In this document: positions 43,741 through 51,859 of the stretch, piece by piece | Layout: each line of letters starts with the position of its first letter | How positions within the stretch are numbered: position 1 is the first letter of the stretch | Notes under the pieces: generated by a model | Seen by the model: the letters and a program-made list of their open reading frames with translations, nothing else | Databases searched by the model: none | What the model was told of the DNA's origin: nothing | Translations under genes and position numbers: made by a program | From: Chloroflexota bacterium | Lineage (GTDB): Bacteria; Chloroflexota; Dormibacteria; Aeolococcales; Aeolococcaceae | Direction of reading: 5' to 3' | Length of the DNA: 64,000 bases | Assembly: GCA_005880985.1 (NCBI GenBank) | Contig: VBIQ01000006.1 | Coordinates: forward strand, 69,088-133,087

Positions 43741-44576
43741 TCGTCGACGCCCACGTCCACATCCTTCCCGATCGTGTTCGCGACAATCTCGACATCATCT
43801 GTGCGACCGACCCATGGTTCGGGGCCTGCCATGTCGGTTCGCGCGATCGAGTCGCCTCGGCCGATGAGGTGGTGCGGGTCATGGACCAGGCCGGGATCGA
43901 CACCGCCGTCTGCTTCACCTGGCCGTTCGCCGACCCCGCTCTGTGCGCCGAGGGGAACGACTATCTGGCAGCGGCGATGCGGCGGTATCCAGGCAGGCTC
44001 ATCGGTTTCGGCTGCGTGCAGCCGGCCGATCCGGGGAGCTGCCGCCGCGAGGTCGCCCGCTGCGCCCGGCTCGGCCTGCGCGGCCTGGGCGAGCTCAATG
44101 CCGACGCCCAGGGATGGTCGCTCGAGGATGCCGCGGTCACGGCGCCGCTGGCGGCGGCGGCGGCGGCGGCGTCGCTGCCGCTGACCCTCCACTGCAGCGA
44201 GCCGGTCGGACACGGCTATCCCGGCAAGGGGACCGCCACCCCGGCCCGCGTCGCCGGCGTGGTCGAGCGTCATCCCGATCTGCGGGTCATCTGCGCCCAT
44301 CTGGGCGGCGGCCTGCCCTTCTATGCCCACATGCCCGAGGTACGCGAGCTGTGCCGGCGGCTGTGGTTCGATACCGCCGCCGTCCCGTTGCTCTACCGGG
44401 ACTCGGCCTACCGCGCCGTGGTCGAGCTCTGCGGCGCCGACCGGCTGCTCTTCGGAAGCGACCATCCGCTGCTCGACCCGCAGCGTTACCTGCGGAGCTT
44501 CGCCGCCCTCGACCTCGCTCCGGCCGATCACGCCGCCGTGGTCGGCGGCAACGCGGCCGGCGTGCTGGGGCTCTGA
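43737..44576 (+). CDS. Amidohydrolase-2-type metal-dependent hydrolase
   Basis: This 279-residue TIM-barrel hydrolase has the metal site DAHVHI at residues 4-9, LHCSEPVGHGYPGKG (His near 155), AHLGGG and FGSDHPLLDP (catalytic Asp). This is the pattern of amidohydrolase family 2, which includes decarboxylases and lactonases. The substrate is unknown. It starts with an ATGA overlap on the GT-C gene, so it is co-expressed with the mannosylation genes, and the next gene lies 30 bases on. Confidence 0.85.
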   Translation: MIVDAHVHILPDRVRDNLDIICATDPWFGACHVGSRDRVASADEVVRVMDQAGIDTAVCFTWPFADPALCAEGNDYLAAAMRRYPGRLIGFGCVQPADPGSCRREVARCARLGLRGLGELNADAQGWSLEDAAVTAPLAAAAAAASLPLTLHCSEPVGHGYPGKGTATPARVAGVVERHPDLRVICAHLGGGLPFYAHMPEVRELCRRLWFDTAAVPLLYRDSAYRAVVELCGADRLLFGSDHPLLDPQRYLRSFAALDLAPADHAAVVGGNAAGVLGL

Positions 44577-44605
44577 TCGGCAACGGTCCGTGCCACCATG
44601 GGGCG

Positions 44606-45256
44606 ATGCCAACCAGCGGCCTCCACCTGCGCTGCACCGACCGGGCCGGTCTGCTCCACCGCCTCACCGGCGAGATCGCCGCGCTCGGCGCCAACCTCGC
44701 AACCGTCGAGACCGGGGCCACCCACGACGGCGTCGCCAACATCTATTTCGAGGTCGATTCGGCCGGCGTCGACGCGGTGGCGGAGCGCCTGCGGTCGCTT
44801 CCCGAGGTGCTCGAGTGCAGCGAACCGCGGCCGTTCGGCCGCATCTTCGGAGCGCGCCTGATCGTCATCGGCGGCGGCGCCCAGGTCGCCGCCGTCGCCA
44901 GCGGTGCGGTGCAGGAGGCGGACCGCCACAACATCCGCGGAGAGCGGATCAGCGTCGACACCATCCCCTTGGTCGGGGAGGCGGAGATCGCCGAGGCGGT
45001 GCGCGCCGTCACCCGGTTGCCGCGGGCCCGCGCCCTGGTGCTCGCCGGCAGCCTGATGGGAGGCGAGATCGCCGACGCGGTGCGTGAGGTACGCGGTCAG
45101 GGGATCCCGGTGATCTCGCTGAACCAGGTGGGTTCGGTGGTGGACGCCTGCGACCTGGTGGTGACCGACCCGCTGCAGGCGGGAGTGATCGCGGTGATGG
45201 CGATCGCCAACACCGCCCGCTTCGACCTCGACCGCATCCGTGGTCGCCGCCTCTGA
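44606..45256 (+). CDS. ACT domain - DUF5612 protein
   Basis: This 216-residue protein has an N-terminal ACT domain (about 5-75: LHLRCTDRAGLLHRLTGEIAALGANLATVETG) followed by a compact alpha/beta domain with striking motifs IGGGAQVAAVASGAVQEADRHNIRGERISVDTIPLVGE, VLAGSLMGG and DLVVTDPLQAGVIAVMAIANTA. I recall this second domain as DUF5612, mostly known from methanogenic archaea. No biochemical function is established. An ACT domain suggests amino-acid sensing. It ends the operon and is convergent with the DUF5667-like gene. Confidence 0.8.
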   Translation: MPTSGLHLRCTDRAGLLHRLTGEIAALGANLATVETGATHDGVANIYFEVDSAGVDAVAERLRSLPEVLECSEPRPFGRIFGARLIVIGGGAQVAAVASGAVQEADRHNIRGERISVDTIPLVGEAEIAEAVRAVTRLPRARALVLAGSLMGGEIADAVREVRGQGIPVISLNQVGSVVDACDLVVTDPLQAGVIAVMAIANTARFDLDRIRGRRL

Positions 45257-45288
45257 CGCTCCGATCGCCGGCCGGTACCGTCGTCCAT

Positions 45289-45318
45289 CTGTCACGGCGG
45301 CGTCGCCGGCCGTGACAG
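45289..45318. terminator. Perfect 10-base inverted repeat between convergent genes
   Basis: CTGTCACGGC (45289-45298) and GCCGTGACAG (45309-45318) pair perfectly around a ten-base loop, 33 bases after the ACT-DUF5612 stop. It lies in the 218-base convergent gap and probably ends the long forward operon. No T-run is seen. Confidence 0.5.
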
Positions 45319-45417
45319 TGGTGTCGAAGGCTCTGTCGGCGGCGCCCGGCGAGACTTCCGACTGAGGCGGAGGGTCAGCGCCCGCCAGCCGACCCTTCCC
45401 TCATCCCCTCCCTCTGC

Positions 45418-45438
45418 GGCGGCGGCTCTGCCGCCGCC
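45418..45438. terminator. GC-only hairpin near the end of the DUF5667-like gene
   Basis: GGCGGCGGC and GCCGCCGCC flank a TCT loop, a perfect nine-base stem 37 bases beyond the reverse-strand stop at 45475. Its position fits termination of the sigma/DUF5667 unit, though no T-run follows on either strand. Confidence 0.45.
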
Positions 45439-45474
45439 CTCCCCGGGGCCTCCCTGGACCGCGATCGGAGTCGG

Positions 45475-46347
45475 TCAGCGTCCCCCGGATAACGTCGATG
45501 TGCTCGTCGACGTGCTCGACGTCATGCCGGCCTCGACCAGCAGTGGTGGCGCGGAGGTGTCGGACGACACGGATACGGCCGGTGAATCCGAGACGGTGCT
45601 GATCGAGTCGCTGGTGGTGACCGAGCTCGACTCGGCGTTCGTGGTGGACGAGGCGGAGCTGGGACTGGAAGAGGAGGTGCTGCGTGACGAGGTGCTCCGC
45701 GACGATGAGCGGCTGCTCGAGGATGTGGTGGTGGTGGTCGAGCCCACGCTCGAGGACACCGAGGCCTTGACGGGAGGGGGCCCGCCGCTGTTCACGGTGG
45801 TGCTCGACGGCGAGGTCGTGGTACCGCTCGGCGCGAGCTGTTGCTTGGTCCGGCTCAGGGTCTCCACATCGGCCTGCCACGTTCGCCAGACTGGCGTGGT
45901 GTGATTGGACGGCAGGTGCACGCGAGCATCCGCCAACAGCGAGGCCGCCTCCTGCAGGGACGCCACGGGGTCCGGTCCGGCCGCCGCCTCACGCAGGCGG
46001 TCCTCGGCGAAACTCAATTCCAGGCCGACCCGGTCGCTTCCCGGCAACGCCAGCTGTGCTTCCTCCCGCGCCAGCCGCAGGGGATGGAGCGGCGTCCCCG
46101 CCGGCGCCGACCAGCCGGCCATCAGCAGCCAGGTGGCCCCAGCCACGGCCACCACTGGAGCGGCCACTCGCAGCGGGCGGCGCACCGTCTCCCACCAGGC
46201 GGCGAGAGCGGGCCGCGACGCATGCTCAGCCCTGGCCTCGTGCATGGCCACCCGAGCGCGGGATCGACGAGCCGCGTCGGGGACGAACTGGCTGTCAGCC
46301 CGAAGGTCGGCGAAGGCGACGGCCATGCGAGGGCTCAGATCGCTCAC
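45475..46347 (-). CDS. DUF5667-like membrane protein with Ser/Thr-rich tail, partner of ECF sigma
   Basis: This 290-residue protein starts at a GTG overlapping the sigma-factor stop. It has a cytoplasmic N-terminus (1-60) and one helix (about 62-80, VAAPVVAVAGATWLLMAGW). A DUF5667-like segment follows (PLHPLRLAREEAQLALPGSDRVGLELSFAEDRLREAA ... ASLLADARVHL). The last 130 residues are almost all Ser, Thr and Pro with no fixed structure. The layout fits an anti-sigma factor or sigma-linked stress protein. The outside Ser/Thr tail is an obvious substrate for the PMT enzyme encoded nearby. No zinc-type anti-sigma motif is present. Confidence 0.75.
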   Translation of the reverse strand: MSDLSPRMAVAFADLRADSQFVPDAARRSRARVAMHEARAEHASRPALAAWWETVRRPLRVAAPVVAVAGATWLLMAGWSAPAGTPLHPLRLAREEAQLALPGSDRVGLELSFAEDRLREAAAGPDPVASLQEAASLLADARVHLPSNHTTPVWRTWQADVETLSRTKQQLAPSGTTTSPSSTTVNSGGPPPVKASVSSSVGSTTTTTSSSSRSSSRSTSSRSTSSSSPSSASSTTNAESSSVTTSDSISTVSDSPAVSVSSDTSAPPLLVEAGMTSSTSTSTSTLSGGR

Positions 46348-46919
46348 CGCTGCTCCTCGGGAAGGTGTCGCGCCAACGCTGCCAGGGCCCGATGCTGCAT
46401 CGACTTGACCGCCCCGACCGGACGTCCGGTCGCCGCCGCGACCTGTTCCAGGGACTGATCGAGGACGAAGCGGCGCACCAGCACGTCGCGCTGGTCGTCG
46501 TTGAGGCGCTCCATCGCCCGCCGCAGCTCGAAGGCCGACAGGCGCGAGACGGCCATCTCGGCGGCGTCGGGCGCGGCGGGCGGCGCTCCTCCCTCCGGCC
46601 GCTGGCGCCGCCGGCGGCGGATGACGTCGATCGCCTTGTTGCGCGCGATGCCCAGCAGCCATCCCTCGATCCCGGGCTCGGACGTGTCACGCAGGCTTGC
46701 GATGGTGCGCACCGCGGCGACGAACACCTCCTGGGCGATGTCTTCGACCAGTTCGCGATCATCTGCCCGAGCCATCACATAGCGGCAGACCAGGCTGTAA
46801 TAGCGGTCGAAGAGCCAGTCCCAGCCGGCGGCCTCACCGCGGCGCGCGGCTTCGACCGCGCTGCTGCTCGTGAGCGCCGCCCCCGGCAGGGTGATCGCCA
46901 CCTGGCTCAGCTGGCTCAT
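46344..46919 (-). CDS. ECF-type RNA polymerase sigma factor
   Basis: This 191-residue sigma-70 family protein has region 2 (residues about 25-95: GWDWLFDRYYSLVCRYVMARADDRELVEDIAQEVFVAAVR ... IEGWLLGIARNKAIDVIRRRRR) and region 4 (about 130-180: LNDDQRDVLVRRFVLDQSLEQVAAATGRPVGAVKSMQHRALAAL). I used the ATG at 46919. An upstream ATG at 47006 would add 29 residues. It shares an operon with the DUF5667-like membrane protein, which likely controls it. Confidence 0.85.
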   Translation of the reverse strand: MSQLSQVAITLPGAALTSSSAVEAARRGEAAGWDWLFDRYYSLVCRYVMARADDRELVEDIAQEVFVAAVRTIASLRDTSEPGIEGWLLGIARNKAIDVIRRRRRQRPEGGAPPAAPDAAEMAVSRLSAFELRRAMERLNDDQRDVLVRRFVLDQSLEQVAAATGRPVGAVKSMQHRALAALARHLPEEQR

Positions 46920-47304
46920 CGACGGCTTGGTCCCAACCTCTCTGCTGTGGCCACGAACACGGGGCCAAGCCACCGGAGGCCGGATGATCCCGGCTGCGGC
47001 GGTCATCAGTGTAGGGCCCTAGAGGAAGGACGGGGCGATGTCCGCCCGCATATCGCCCACCCTGTGTGAAGAAGGGGGCCGCCGTGCGGCGACCCCCTTC
47101 ATTGCCGGTCATGAACATCCGTCCCCCGAACTCGACGCGGTCGGCCGGTGTCCTCGAGGACGGCAGGCTGTCTGCATCGGGGTCGCTCGGGAGCACCGGC
47201 GGGATACGGGTCGCCGCAGTTTTGCCGAGCTCACCCGGGCCCGGGCCGTCGGGCGAGGGAGACCTGCTCCGGGGCGGGATGACACCGCCCGGGGAGAGCC
47301 GGAC
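46920..47304. other. Intergenic region with terminator hairpin
   Basis: This is 385 bases between the sigma-factor start and the aldo/keto reductase stop. It contains one strong hairpin (47071-47100) and presumably the reverse-strand sigma promoter. TACACT near 47010 on the reverse strand could be a -10 box. Open frames here have no protein-like pattern. Confidence 0.55.
47071..47100 (-). terminator. Strong hairpin after the aldo/keto reductase gene
   Basis: GAAGGGGG (47071-47078) and CCCCCTTC (47093-47100) pair perfectly, and an inner CGCCG/CGGCG stem extends the structure. It lies about 205 bases past the reverse-strand stop at 47305. The reverse-strand sequence after it begins TTCAC, with only a short T content. 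Confidence 0.5.
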
Positions 47305-48276
47305 CTACCAGGCGTAGGCCTCTGGTGCCGGACCGCCCGGCCCCGGGAAGATCTCGTCGAGCCGCCGCATCTCCTCCTCGCCGAGCTTGATCTCCAGCGC
47401 GCGGAGCGCGCCATCGAGCTGCTCCATGGTGCGGGGCCCAACGATCGGCGCGGTGACGCCCTCACGATGGAGCAGCCAGGCGAGGCCGACGTTGGCGGGC
47501 TGCTCGCCGAGCTGGTCGCAGAAGGCCTCGTACTGCTCGACCTGCGAGCGATGTCTCTCCAACAGCTGCTGGGTCAGATCCGAGGCGCTGCGTCCCTCCT
47601 TCGACTTGCGCAGGATGCCGCCGAGCATGCCGCGCATCAGCGGGCTCCAGGGGATGACACCGACGCCGTAGTCACGGCAGGCGGGCAGCACCTCGAGCTC
47701 GATGCTCCGCTGGGCAAGGTTGTAGAGCGACTGCTCGCTGATCAGTCCCATGAAATGGCGGGCGCGAGCGGTCTCCTGCGCCTGGACGATGTGCCAGCCG
47801 GCGAAGTTGGAGGAGCCGGTGTAGAGCACCTTGCCCTGCTGGACCAGGACCTCCATCGCCTGCCAGATCTCGTCCCACGGCGTGCTCCGGTCGATGTGGT
47901 GCATCTGGTAGAGGTCGATGTGATCGGTCTGGAGGCGGCGGAGTGACTCTTCGCAGGCGCGCCTGATGTTGAGCGCGGAGAGAAAGGTCTGATTGGGCCA
48001 GTCGCCCATCGAGCCGTAGAGCTTGGTGGCGATGACCACCCGGTCGCGCCGGCCGCCGCCCTGGCCGAACCAGCGGCCGATGATCTGTTCGGTCCAGCCC
48101 TCGCCCTTGCGCCAACCGTAGACGTTGGCGGTGTCGAAGAAGTTGAAGCCCTGGTCGAGGGCGTGATCCATGATGGCGTGCGAGTCCTCCTCAGTGGTCA
48201 GGGGTCCGAAGTTCATCGTTCCCAGGCAGAGGCGGCTCACCGACAGTCCCGAGCGGCCGAGGTGGGTGTAGTCCAT
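47305..48276 (-). CDS. Aldo/keto reductase
   Basis: This is a 323-residue NADPH-dependent TIM-barrel oxidoreductase. It begins MDYTHLGRSGLSVSRLCLGTMNFG, typical of the YajO/AKR group. The tetrad is visible as Asp (FFDTANVYG), Tyr (NVYG), Lys (IATKLYG) and His (QMHHID). The cofactor end reads PWSPLMRGMLGG ... APIVGPRTMEQLDGAL. The start at 48276 is preferred over an ATG nine bases upstream because MDYTHLG is the family start. The substrate is unknown. It is divergent from a flavoprotein reductase. Confidence 0.92.
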   Translation of the reverse strand: MDYTHLGRSGLSVSRLCLGTMNFGPLTTEEDSHAIMDHALDQGFNFFDTANVYGWRKGEGWTEQIIGRWFGQGGGRRDRVVIATKLYGSMGDWPNQTFLSALNIRRACEESLRRLQTDHIDLYQMHHIDRSTPWDEIWQAMEVLVQQGKVLYTGSSNFAGWHIVQAQETARARHFMGLISEQSLYNLAQRSIELEVLPACRDYGVGVIPWSPLMRGMLGGILRKSKEGRSASDLTQQLLERHRSQVEQYEAFCDQLGEQPANVGLAWLLHREGVTAPIVGPRTMEQLDGALRALEIKLGEEEMRRLDEIFPGPGGPAPEAYAW

Positions 48277-48379
48277 GGCGCGCATTGTTCCGCGATGCCG
48301 GGGGGCCGTGCCACCGGGGCCGGGGCTACCATCAGCGACCGTCGCGTCCGCCGGACCGGTCAGCACGGGGGAGATGCCG

Positions 48380-49765
48380 ATGACGACAGCGTATGACGCC
48401 ATCATCCTGGGCTCCGGACAGGCGGCGGGGCCGCTGGCGACGGCGCTGGCGGGGTCGGGCAGGCGCACCGCTCTGGTCGAGCGGGTGCACGTGGGCGGGA
48501 CCTGCATCAATGAGGGCTGCACCCCGACCAAGACCATGGTGGCGTCGGCACGCGTCGCCCACCTGGCTCGCCGCGGCGCCGACTACGGCGTCCGCACCGG
48601 TCCCATCGACATCGACATGGCGGTCGTGCGCCGGCGCAAGCGCGACATCGTCGACAGCTTTCGGAGCGGCAGCGAGCGCGCCATCACCGCGGGCGGCGTC
48701 GATCTGGTGCGCGGCAATGCCTGCTTCAGCGGTCCCCAGCGGGTGGTGGTCGAGCACGCCGGCGAGCGGCGCGAGCTGAGCGCGCCGACCATCGTGATCA
48801 ACACCGGTGCCCGACCGGCGCGACCCTCGGTTCCCGGTCTCGACGGTGTCGCGACCCTCGACTCCACGTCGATCATGGAGCTCGACACCGTGCCCCAGCA
48901 CCTGGTGGTGCTCGGCGGCGGCTACGTCGGGATGGAGTTCGCTCAGATGTTCCGGCGCTTTGGAAGCGCGGTCACCGTGGTTCAGCGCGGTCCGCGCCTG
49001 CTCGCCCGCGAGGACGCGGACGTCGCCGACGCGGTCGCCGCCCTTCTCCGCGAGGACGGGATCGAGATCCTGCTCGATACTGAGGCGACGCACGTCAACG
49101 GGGCTCCCGGAGGCGGCGTCAGCCTCGGCGTCAGCGGTGCGGGTGGCGAGCGCGAGATCGCCGGCTCTCATCTCCTGGTGGCGGTGGGCCGCACCCCCAA
49201 CACCGAGGACCTGGGTCTCGAGGCCGCGGGGGTGCGCACCGAGGGGGGCTTCGTGGTGGTCGACGATCGTCTGCGCACCAACGTTGCCGGCATCTATGCG
49301 GTCGGTGATGTCAAGCCGGGACCCGCCTTCACCCACATCTCGTATGCCGACTTCCGCATGCTGCGCAACAATCTCATCGAGGGAGGTGAGGCAAGCATCG
49401 AGGGTCGCCTTGTCCCGTACTGCGTCTTCATCGATCCTCAGCTCGCCGGCGTCGGCCTGCACGAGGAGGAGGCGCGCGCCCAGGGCCGCAAGGTGCGGGT
49501 GGCACGCATGGGGATGAACTCCGTCGCCCGCGCCCTCGAGACCGCTGAGCCGCGCGGTTTCATGAAGGCGGTGGTCGACGGTGAGAGCGACCGCATCCTC
49601 GGCTTCTGCGTGCTCGGCATCGAGGGTGGCGAGATGATGTCGGCGATGGAGATGGCGATCATGGGCGGGTTGCCGTACACCGCCCTCCGCGATGCCATCC
49701 TCGCCCATCCCACCCTGATGGAAGCCTTCAACAACCTCTTTTCCCGCGACTTCGTCACCGCGTGA
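48380..49765 (+). CDS. Flavoprotein disulfide reductase (MerA/Lpd-like)
   Basis: This is a 461-residue FAD- and NAD(P)H-dependent enzyme. The FAD loop is ILGSGQAAGPLATALAGSG, with the redox pair in GGTCINEGCTPTKTM. The NAD(P)H loop is LGGGYVGMEFAQMFRRFG, the second FAD site is IYAVGDVKPGPAFTH, and the dimer domain ends in AHPTLMEAFNNLF. The GSGQAAG start and CTPTK motif are typical of mercuric-reductase-like proteins, but there is no N-terminal HMA domain and no C-terminal Cys pair, so mercury reduction is not supported. The ATG at 48380 is chosen since GGGGGAG lies eight bases upstream. Its stop overlaps the next GTG. Confidence 0.9.
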   Translation: MTTAYDAIILGSGQAAGPLATALAGSGRRTALVERVHVGGTCINEGCTPTKTMVASARVAHLARRGADYGVRTGPIDIDMAVVRRRKRDIVDSFRSGSERAITAGGVDLVRGNACFSGPQRVVVEHAGERRELSAPTIVINTGARPARPSVPGLDGVATLDSTSIMELDTVPQHLVVLGGGYVGMEFAQMFRRFGSAVTVVQRGPRLLAREDADVADAVAALLREDGIEILLDTEATHVNGAPGGGVSLGVSGAGGEREIAGSHLLVAVGRTPNTEDLGLEAAGVRTEGGFVVVDDRLRTNVAGIYAVGDVKPGPAFTHISYADFRMLRNNLIEGGEASIEGRLVPYCVFIDPQLAGVGLHEEEARAQGRKVRVARMGMNSVARALETAEPRGFMKAVVDGESDRILGFCVLGIEGGEMMSAMEMAIMGGLPYTALRDAILAHPTLMEAFNNLFSRDFVTA

Positions 49766-50295
49766 CGCTGCCGGTGCTGCTGGGCCACGGCGCCTCGGGA
49801 ACGGCAGCGAGCATGCGTCCGCACGTCGAGGGACTGCGCCGGCGGCACGTCGAGGCGAGCGCGGTCGACCTACCTCGCGGCAACGCCGAGCGAGCGGTGC
49901 CCGTGTTCGCCGCGATGCTCGGCGAGCGCCCGGAGGCGGTGGTGATCGGAGGTCACTCCTATGGTGGCCGCGTCGCCAGCATGCTGGCGGCCCGGCAGCT
50001 GGTAACCGGGCTCGTTCTGCTCAGCTATCCCCTGCACCGTCCTGGCCATCCCGAGAGCCTGCGCACCGAGCACTGGGCGCACATCGGTTGCCCGGTGCTC
50101 CTGCTCTCAGGCGAGTCGGATCCCTTCGCGCGGATCGAGCTGCTGCGCCGCTCGGTGGGGGTGCTCGCCAGCGCCGAGCTGATCACCTACCCGGGCGTCG
50201 GTCACGGGCTGCTCGCCGTCCTCGACGACGCACTGGACCAGGTGGCGCGCTTCGTCAATCACCTTGCGTCGAGCAGCCGGCGCCGCCAGAAGTAG
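49762..50295 (+). CDS. Small alpha/beta hydrolase, KANL3/TEX30 type
   Basis: This 177-residue hydrolase lacks a lid. LLGHGASG is the oxyanion segment, GGHSYGGRVASMLAA holds the nucleophile Ser (near residue 68), SGESDPF gives the acid Asp, and GVGHGLL gives the His. Dienelactone-hydrolase-like proteins of this size have varied or unknown substrates. It is coupled to the flavoprotein reductase (GTGA) and overlaps the end of the next, convergent gene by about 37 bases. Confidence 0.85.
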   Translation: MTLPVLLGHGASGTAASMRPHVEGLRRRHVEASAVDLPRGNAERAVPVFAAMLGERPEAVVIGGHSYGGRVASMLAARQLVTGLVLLSYPLHRPGHPESLRTEHWAHIGCPVLLLSGESDPFARIELLRRSVGVLASAELITYPGVGHGLLAVLDDALDQVARFVNHLASSSRRRQK

Positions 50296-50594
50296 ACGCG
50301 TGCTTCGAGCTGGTCGCGCGCCCGTTCGAGCACGTTCAGCGCCTCTGTGGTCGGCATGGCATCGGCACCGGACCGTCCGGGTGCGTCGCCGAGAAACCGC
50401 GCGATGAAGCGCTCCTGGAAGCGGAGCAGCTCGCCGTACACACACATCCAGTAGAAGGCCGCGCTGCGATCAGCGGTCTCGAGGTTCTCACCCGGTAGCG
50501 ACAGCGCCGGGTCGAGCGCCGGCCGGCGCGGTGGCTCTCGCCCGGGCCCGTTCCGGCGGTGGAGACGTTGCTCGACGGGGATCGGGGTTGTCAT
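50259..50594 (-). CDS. Hypothetical protein
   Basis: This 111-residue protein has a disordered Pro/Arg-rich start (1-38), then a helical part rich in aromatic residues (AAFYWMCVYGELLRFQERFIARFLG) and a second helix (TEALNVLERARDQLEARVYFWRRRLLD). I recognise no family. The amphipathic helices and good codon pattern favour a real gene. It overlaps the hydrolase end on the opposite strand. Confidence 0.5.
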   Translation of the reverse strand: MTTPIPVEQRLHRRNGPGREPPRRPALDPALSLPGENLETADRSAAFYWMCVYGELLRFQERFIARFLGDAPGRSGADAMPTTEALNVLERARDQLEARVYFWRRRLLDAR

Positions 50595-50644
50595 GGCATT
50601 GCACCCCCGTGTGTGCCGGCCCCCTCGTGCTATCTCTCTCTACG

Positions 50645-50658
50645 ATCACTCCTGTGAT
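50645..50658. promoter_or_regulatory. Short inverted repeat in the divergent gap before the YihY-type gene
   Basis: ATCAC and GTGAT flank TCCT, in a patch of lower GC within the 217-base divergent gap. Tandem copies of a CCGAACGCGCG-like unit follow near 50722-50745. It could be an operator for either divergent gene, with nothing more to decide. Confidence 0.25.
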
Positions 50659-50780
50659 AACGAGCGGCACGTTCGCGGGATACGGTTCGCACGCATCAAA
50701 CGAGCGAACATCCGCGCGGCCGAACGCGCGCCGAACGCGCGGCCGGTCGGCGCCGGTGAGTGCCCCACCAGGTTCCGTGC

Positions 50781-50797
50781 TGATATCTTCGGTATCA
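50781..50797. promoter_or_regulatory. Inverted repeat just before the YihY-type gene
   Basis: TGATATC and GGTATCA pair (one G-T) around a TTC loop, immediately before AGGAGATAATCC. It could sequester or present the ribosome site at 50797-50802, or act as an operator. Confidence 0.3.
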
Positions 50798-50811
50798 GGA
50801 GATAATCCAAT

Positions 50812-51786
50812 GTGGATGCCGGCTCGGGCCAGGTGCGGCGAATGGCCGCAGGCTCTGGCGGTGCAGCGATGAAGGACCGTCTGCTGCAGAGCTTCCCGGC
50901 GCGCGTGGTGCGGCGCTACCTCACCGCCCGCGGCCCCACCTGGGCCACGGTGATCGCCTGGAACCTGCTGTTCGCCTTCTTTCCGATCGTCCTGGTGGCG
51001 ATCACCATCCTCGGTCTGGTGATGCAGGGTGCCGGTCCGCGCATCGAGCACGAGCTCACCAGCGCGTTCCCGGGCGACCAGGGCGGCACCGTGGTCAACG
51101 CGCTGCGCAGCTTCCGCACCGCGGCCGGACCGCTCGCCGTCGTCAGCTTCATCGGACTGCTGTGGAGCGGATCCGCGCTCTTCGGCGCCATCGATCAGGC
51201 GCTCAACGAGCTGTGCCCGAGCAAGCCGCGCGACTTCATCCCTCAACGGCTGATGGCCTTCCGGATGATCCTGCTGTTCACCGTCCTGATCATCCCAGCG
51301 GTGTCGTCATCGAGCATCCTGTCCATCCTCGGCAAGCTTCCCGACACGCCGACCTTTCTCACCAGCGGTCCTGCCGGCACGCTGCTGCAGATCGCCCTCG
51401 GTGTCGCCGATGGCGCTCTGCTCTTTGCCGCCATCTACCTCTTCGTCCCCAACCGCAGGCAACGGTGGTCCGACGTGCTTCCGGGCGCCCTCACCGCCGG
51501 TGCGCTCTTCGAGGGGTTCAACCTGCTGTTCCCGCTGTACTTCAGTCTCAACCACGGGTTCTCCAACTACGGAGCGACCTTCGCGCTCTTCTTCCTGGTG
51601 CTGACCTACGCGTACTTCGTTGCCCAGATCCTGATGCTCGCCGCGGCGGTCAACGCCGAGCTGCATCCCCCGGAGGCCGCTCGGACTGCGGCCGACCGCG
51701 TCGCCACCGCGACGCCGGCTGACCCGGCTGTGGCCACGCGCGACACATCACCGGTGACGGGACCGGCGCTGCCGCAGCGGCGCTAG
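50812..51786 (+). CDS. YihY/UPF0761-family membrane protein
   Basis: This 324-residue protein (305 from the inner ATG) has six membrane helices and the family motifs VVRRYLTARGPTWATVIAWNLLFAFFPIVLVAI, SGSALFGAIDQALNELC and GFSNYGATFALFFLVLTYAYFVAQILMLAAAVNAEL. The family was once called ribonuclease BN but is not a nuclease. Its role is unknown. The start is ambiguous. GTG at 50812 has AGGAGA nine bases upstream. The ATG at 50869 matches the usual family start but has no clear ribosome site. A 20-codon frame from the ATG at 50810 ends exactly on it (ATGA). Confidence 0.88.
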   Translation: MDAGSGQVRRMAAGSGGAAMKDRLLQSFPARVVRRYLTARGPTWATVIAWNLLFAFFPIVLVAITILGLVMQGAGPRIEHELTSAFPGDQGGTVVNALRSFRTAAGPLAVVSFIGLLWSGSALFGAIDQALNELCPSKPRDFIPQRLMAFRMILLFTVLIIPAVSSSSILSILGKLPDTPTFLTSGPAGTLLQIALGVADGALLFAAIYLFVPNRRQRWSDVLPGALTAGALFEGFNLLFPLYFSLNHGFSNYGATFALFFLVLTYAYFVAQILMLAAAVNAELHPPEAARTAADRVATATPADPAVATRDTSPVTGPALPQRR

Positions 51787-51859
51787 GCCTGCGGCCGCGG
51801 CGACCGGCGCCGCGTGCCCGCGCTCGCACCGCGCGGCCACGATCCTCCACACTCCGGCC

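Noticed and set aside
47066..47317. 83-codon frame between the sigma factor and the aldo/keto reductase
   Set aside because: It runs through the terminator hairpin and overlaps the reductase end. The composition is unlike a protein.
48380..49765. Naming the flavoprotein merA (mercuric reductase)
   Set aside because: No N-terminal metal-binding domain, no C-terminal vicinal Cys pair and no mer genes nearby.
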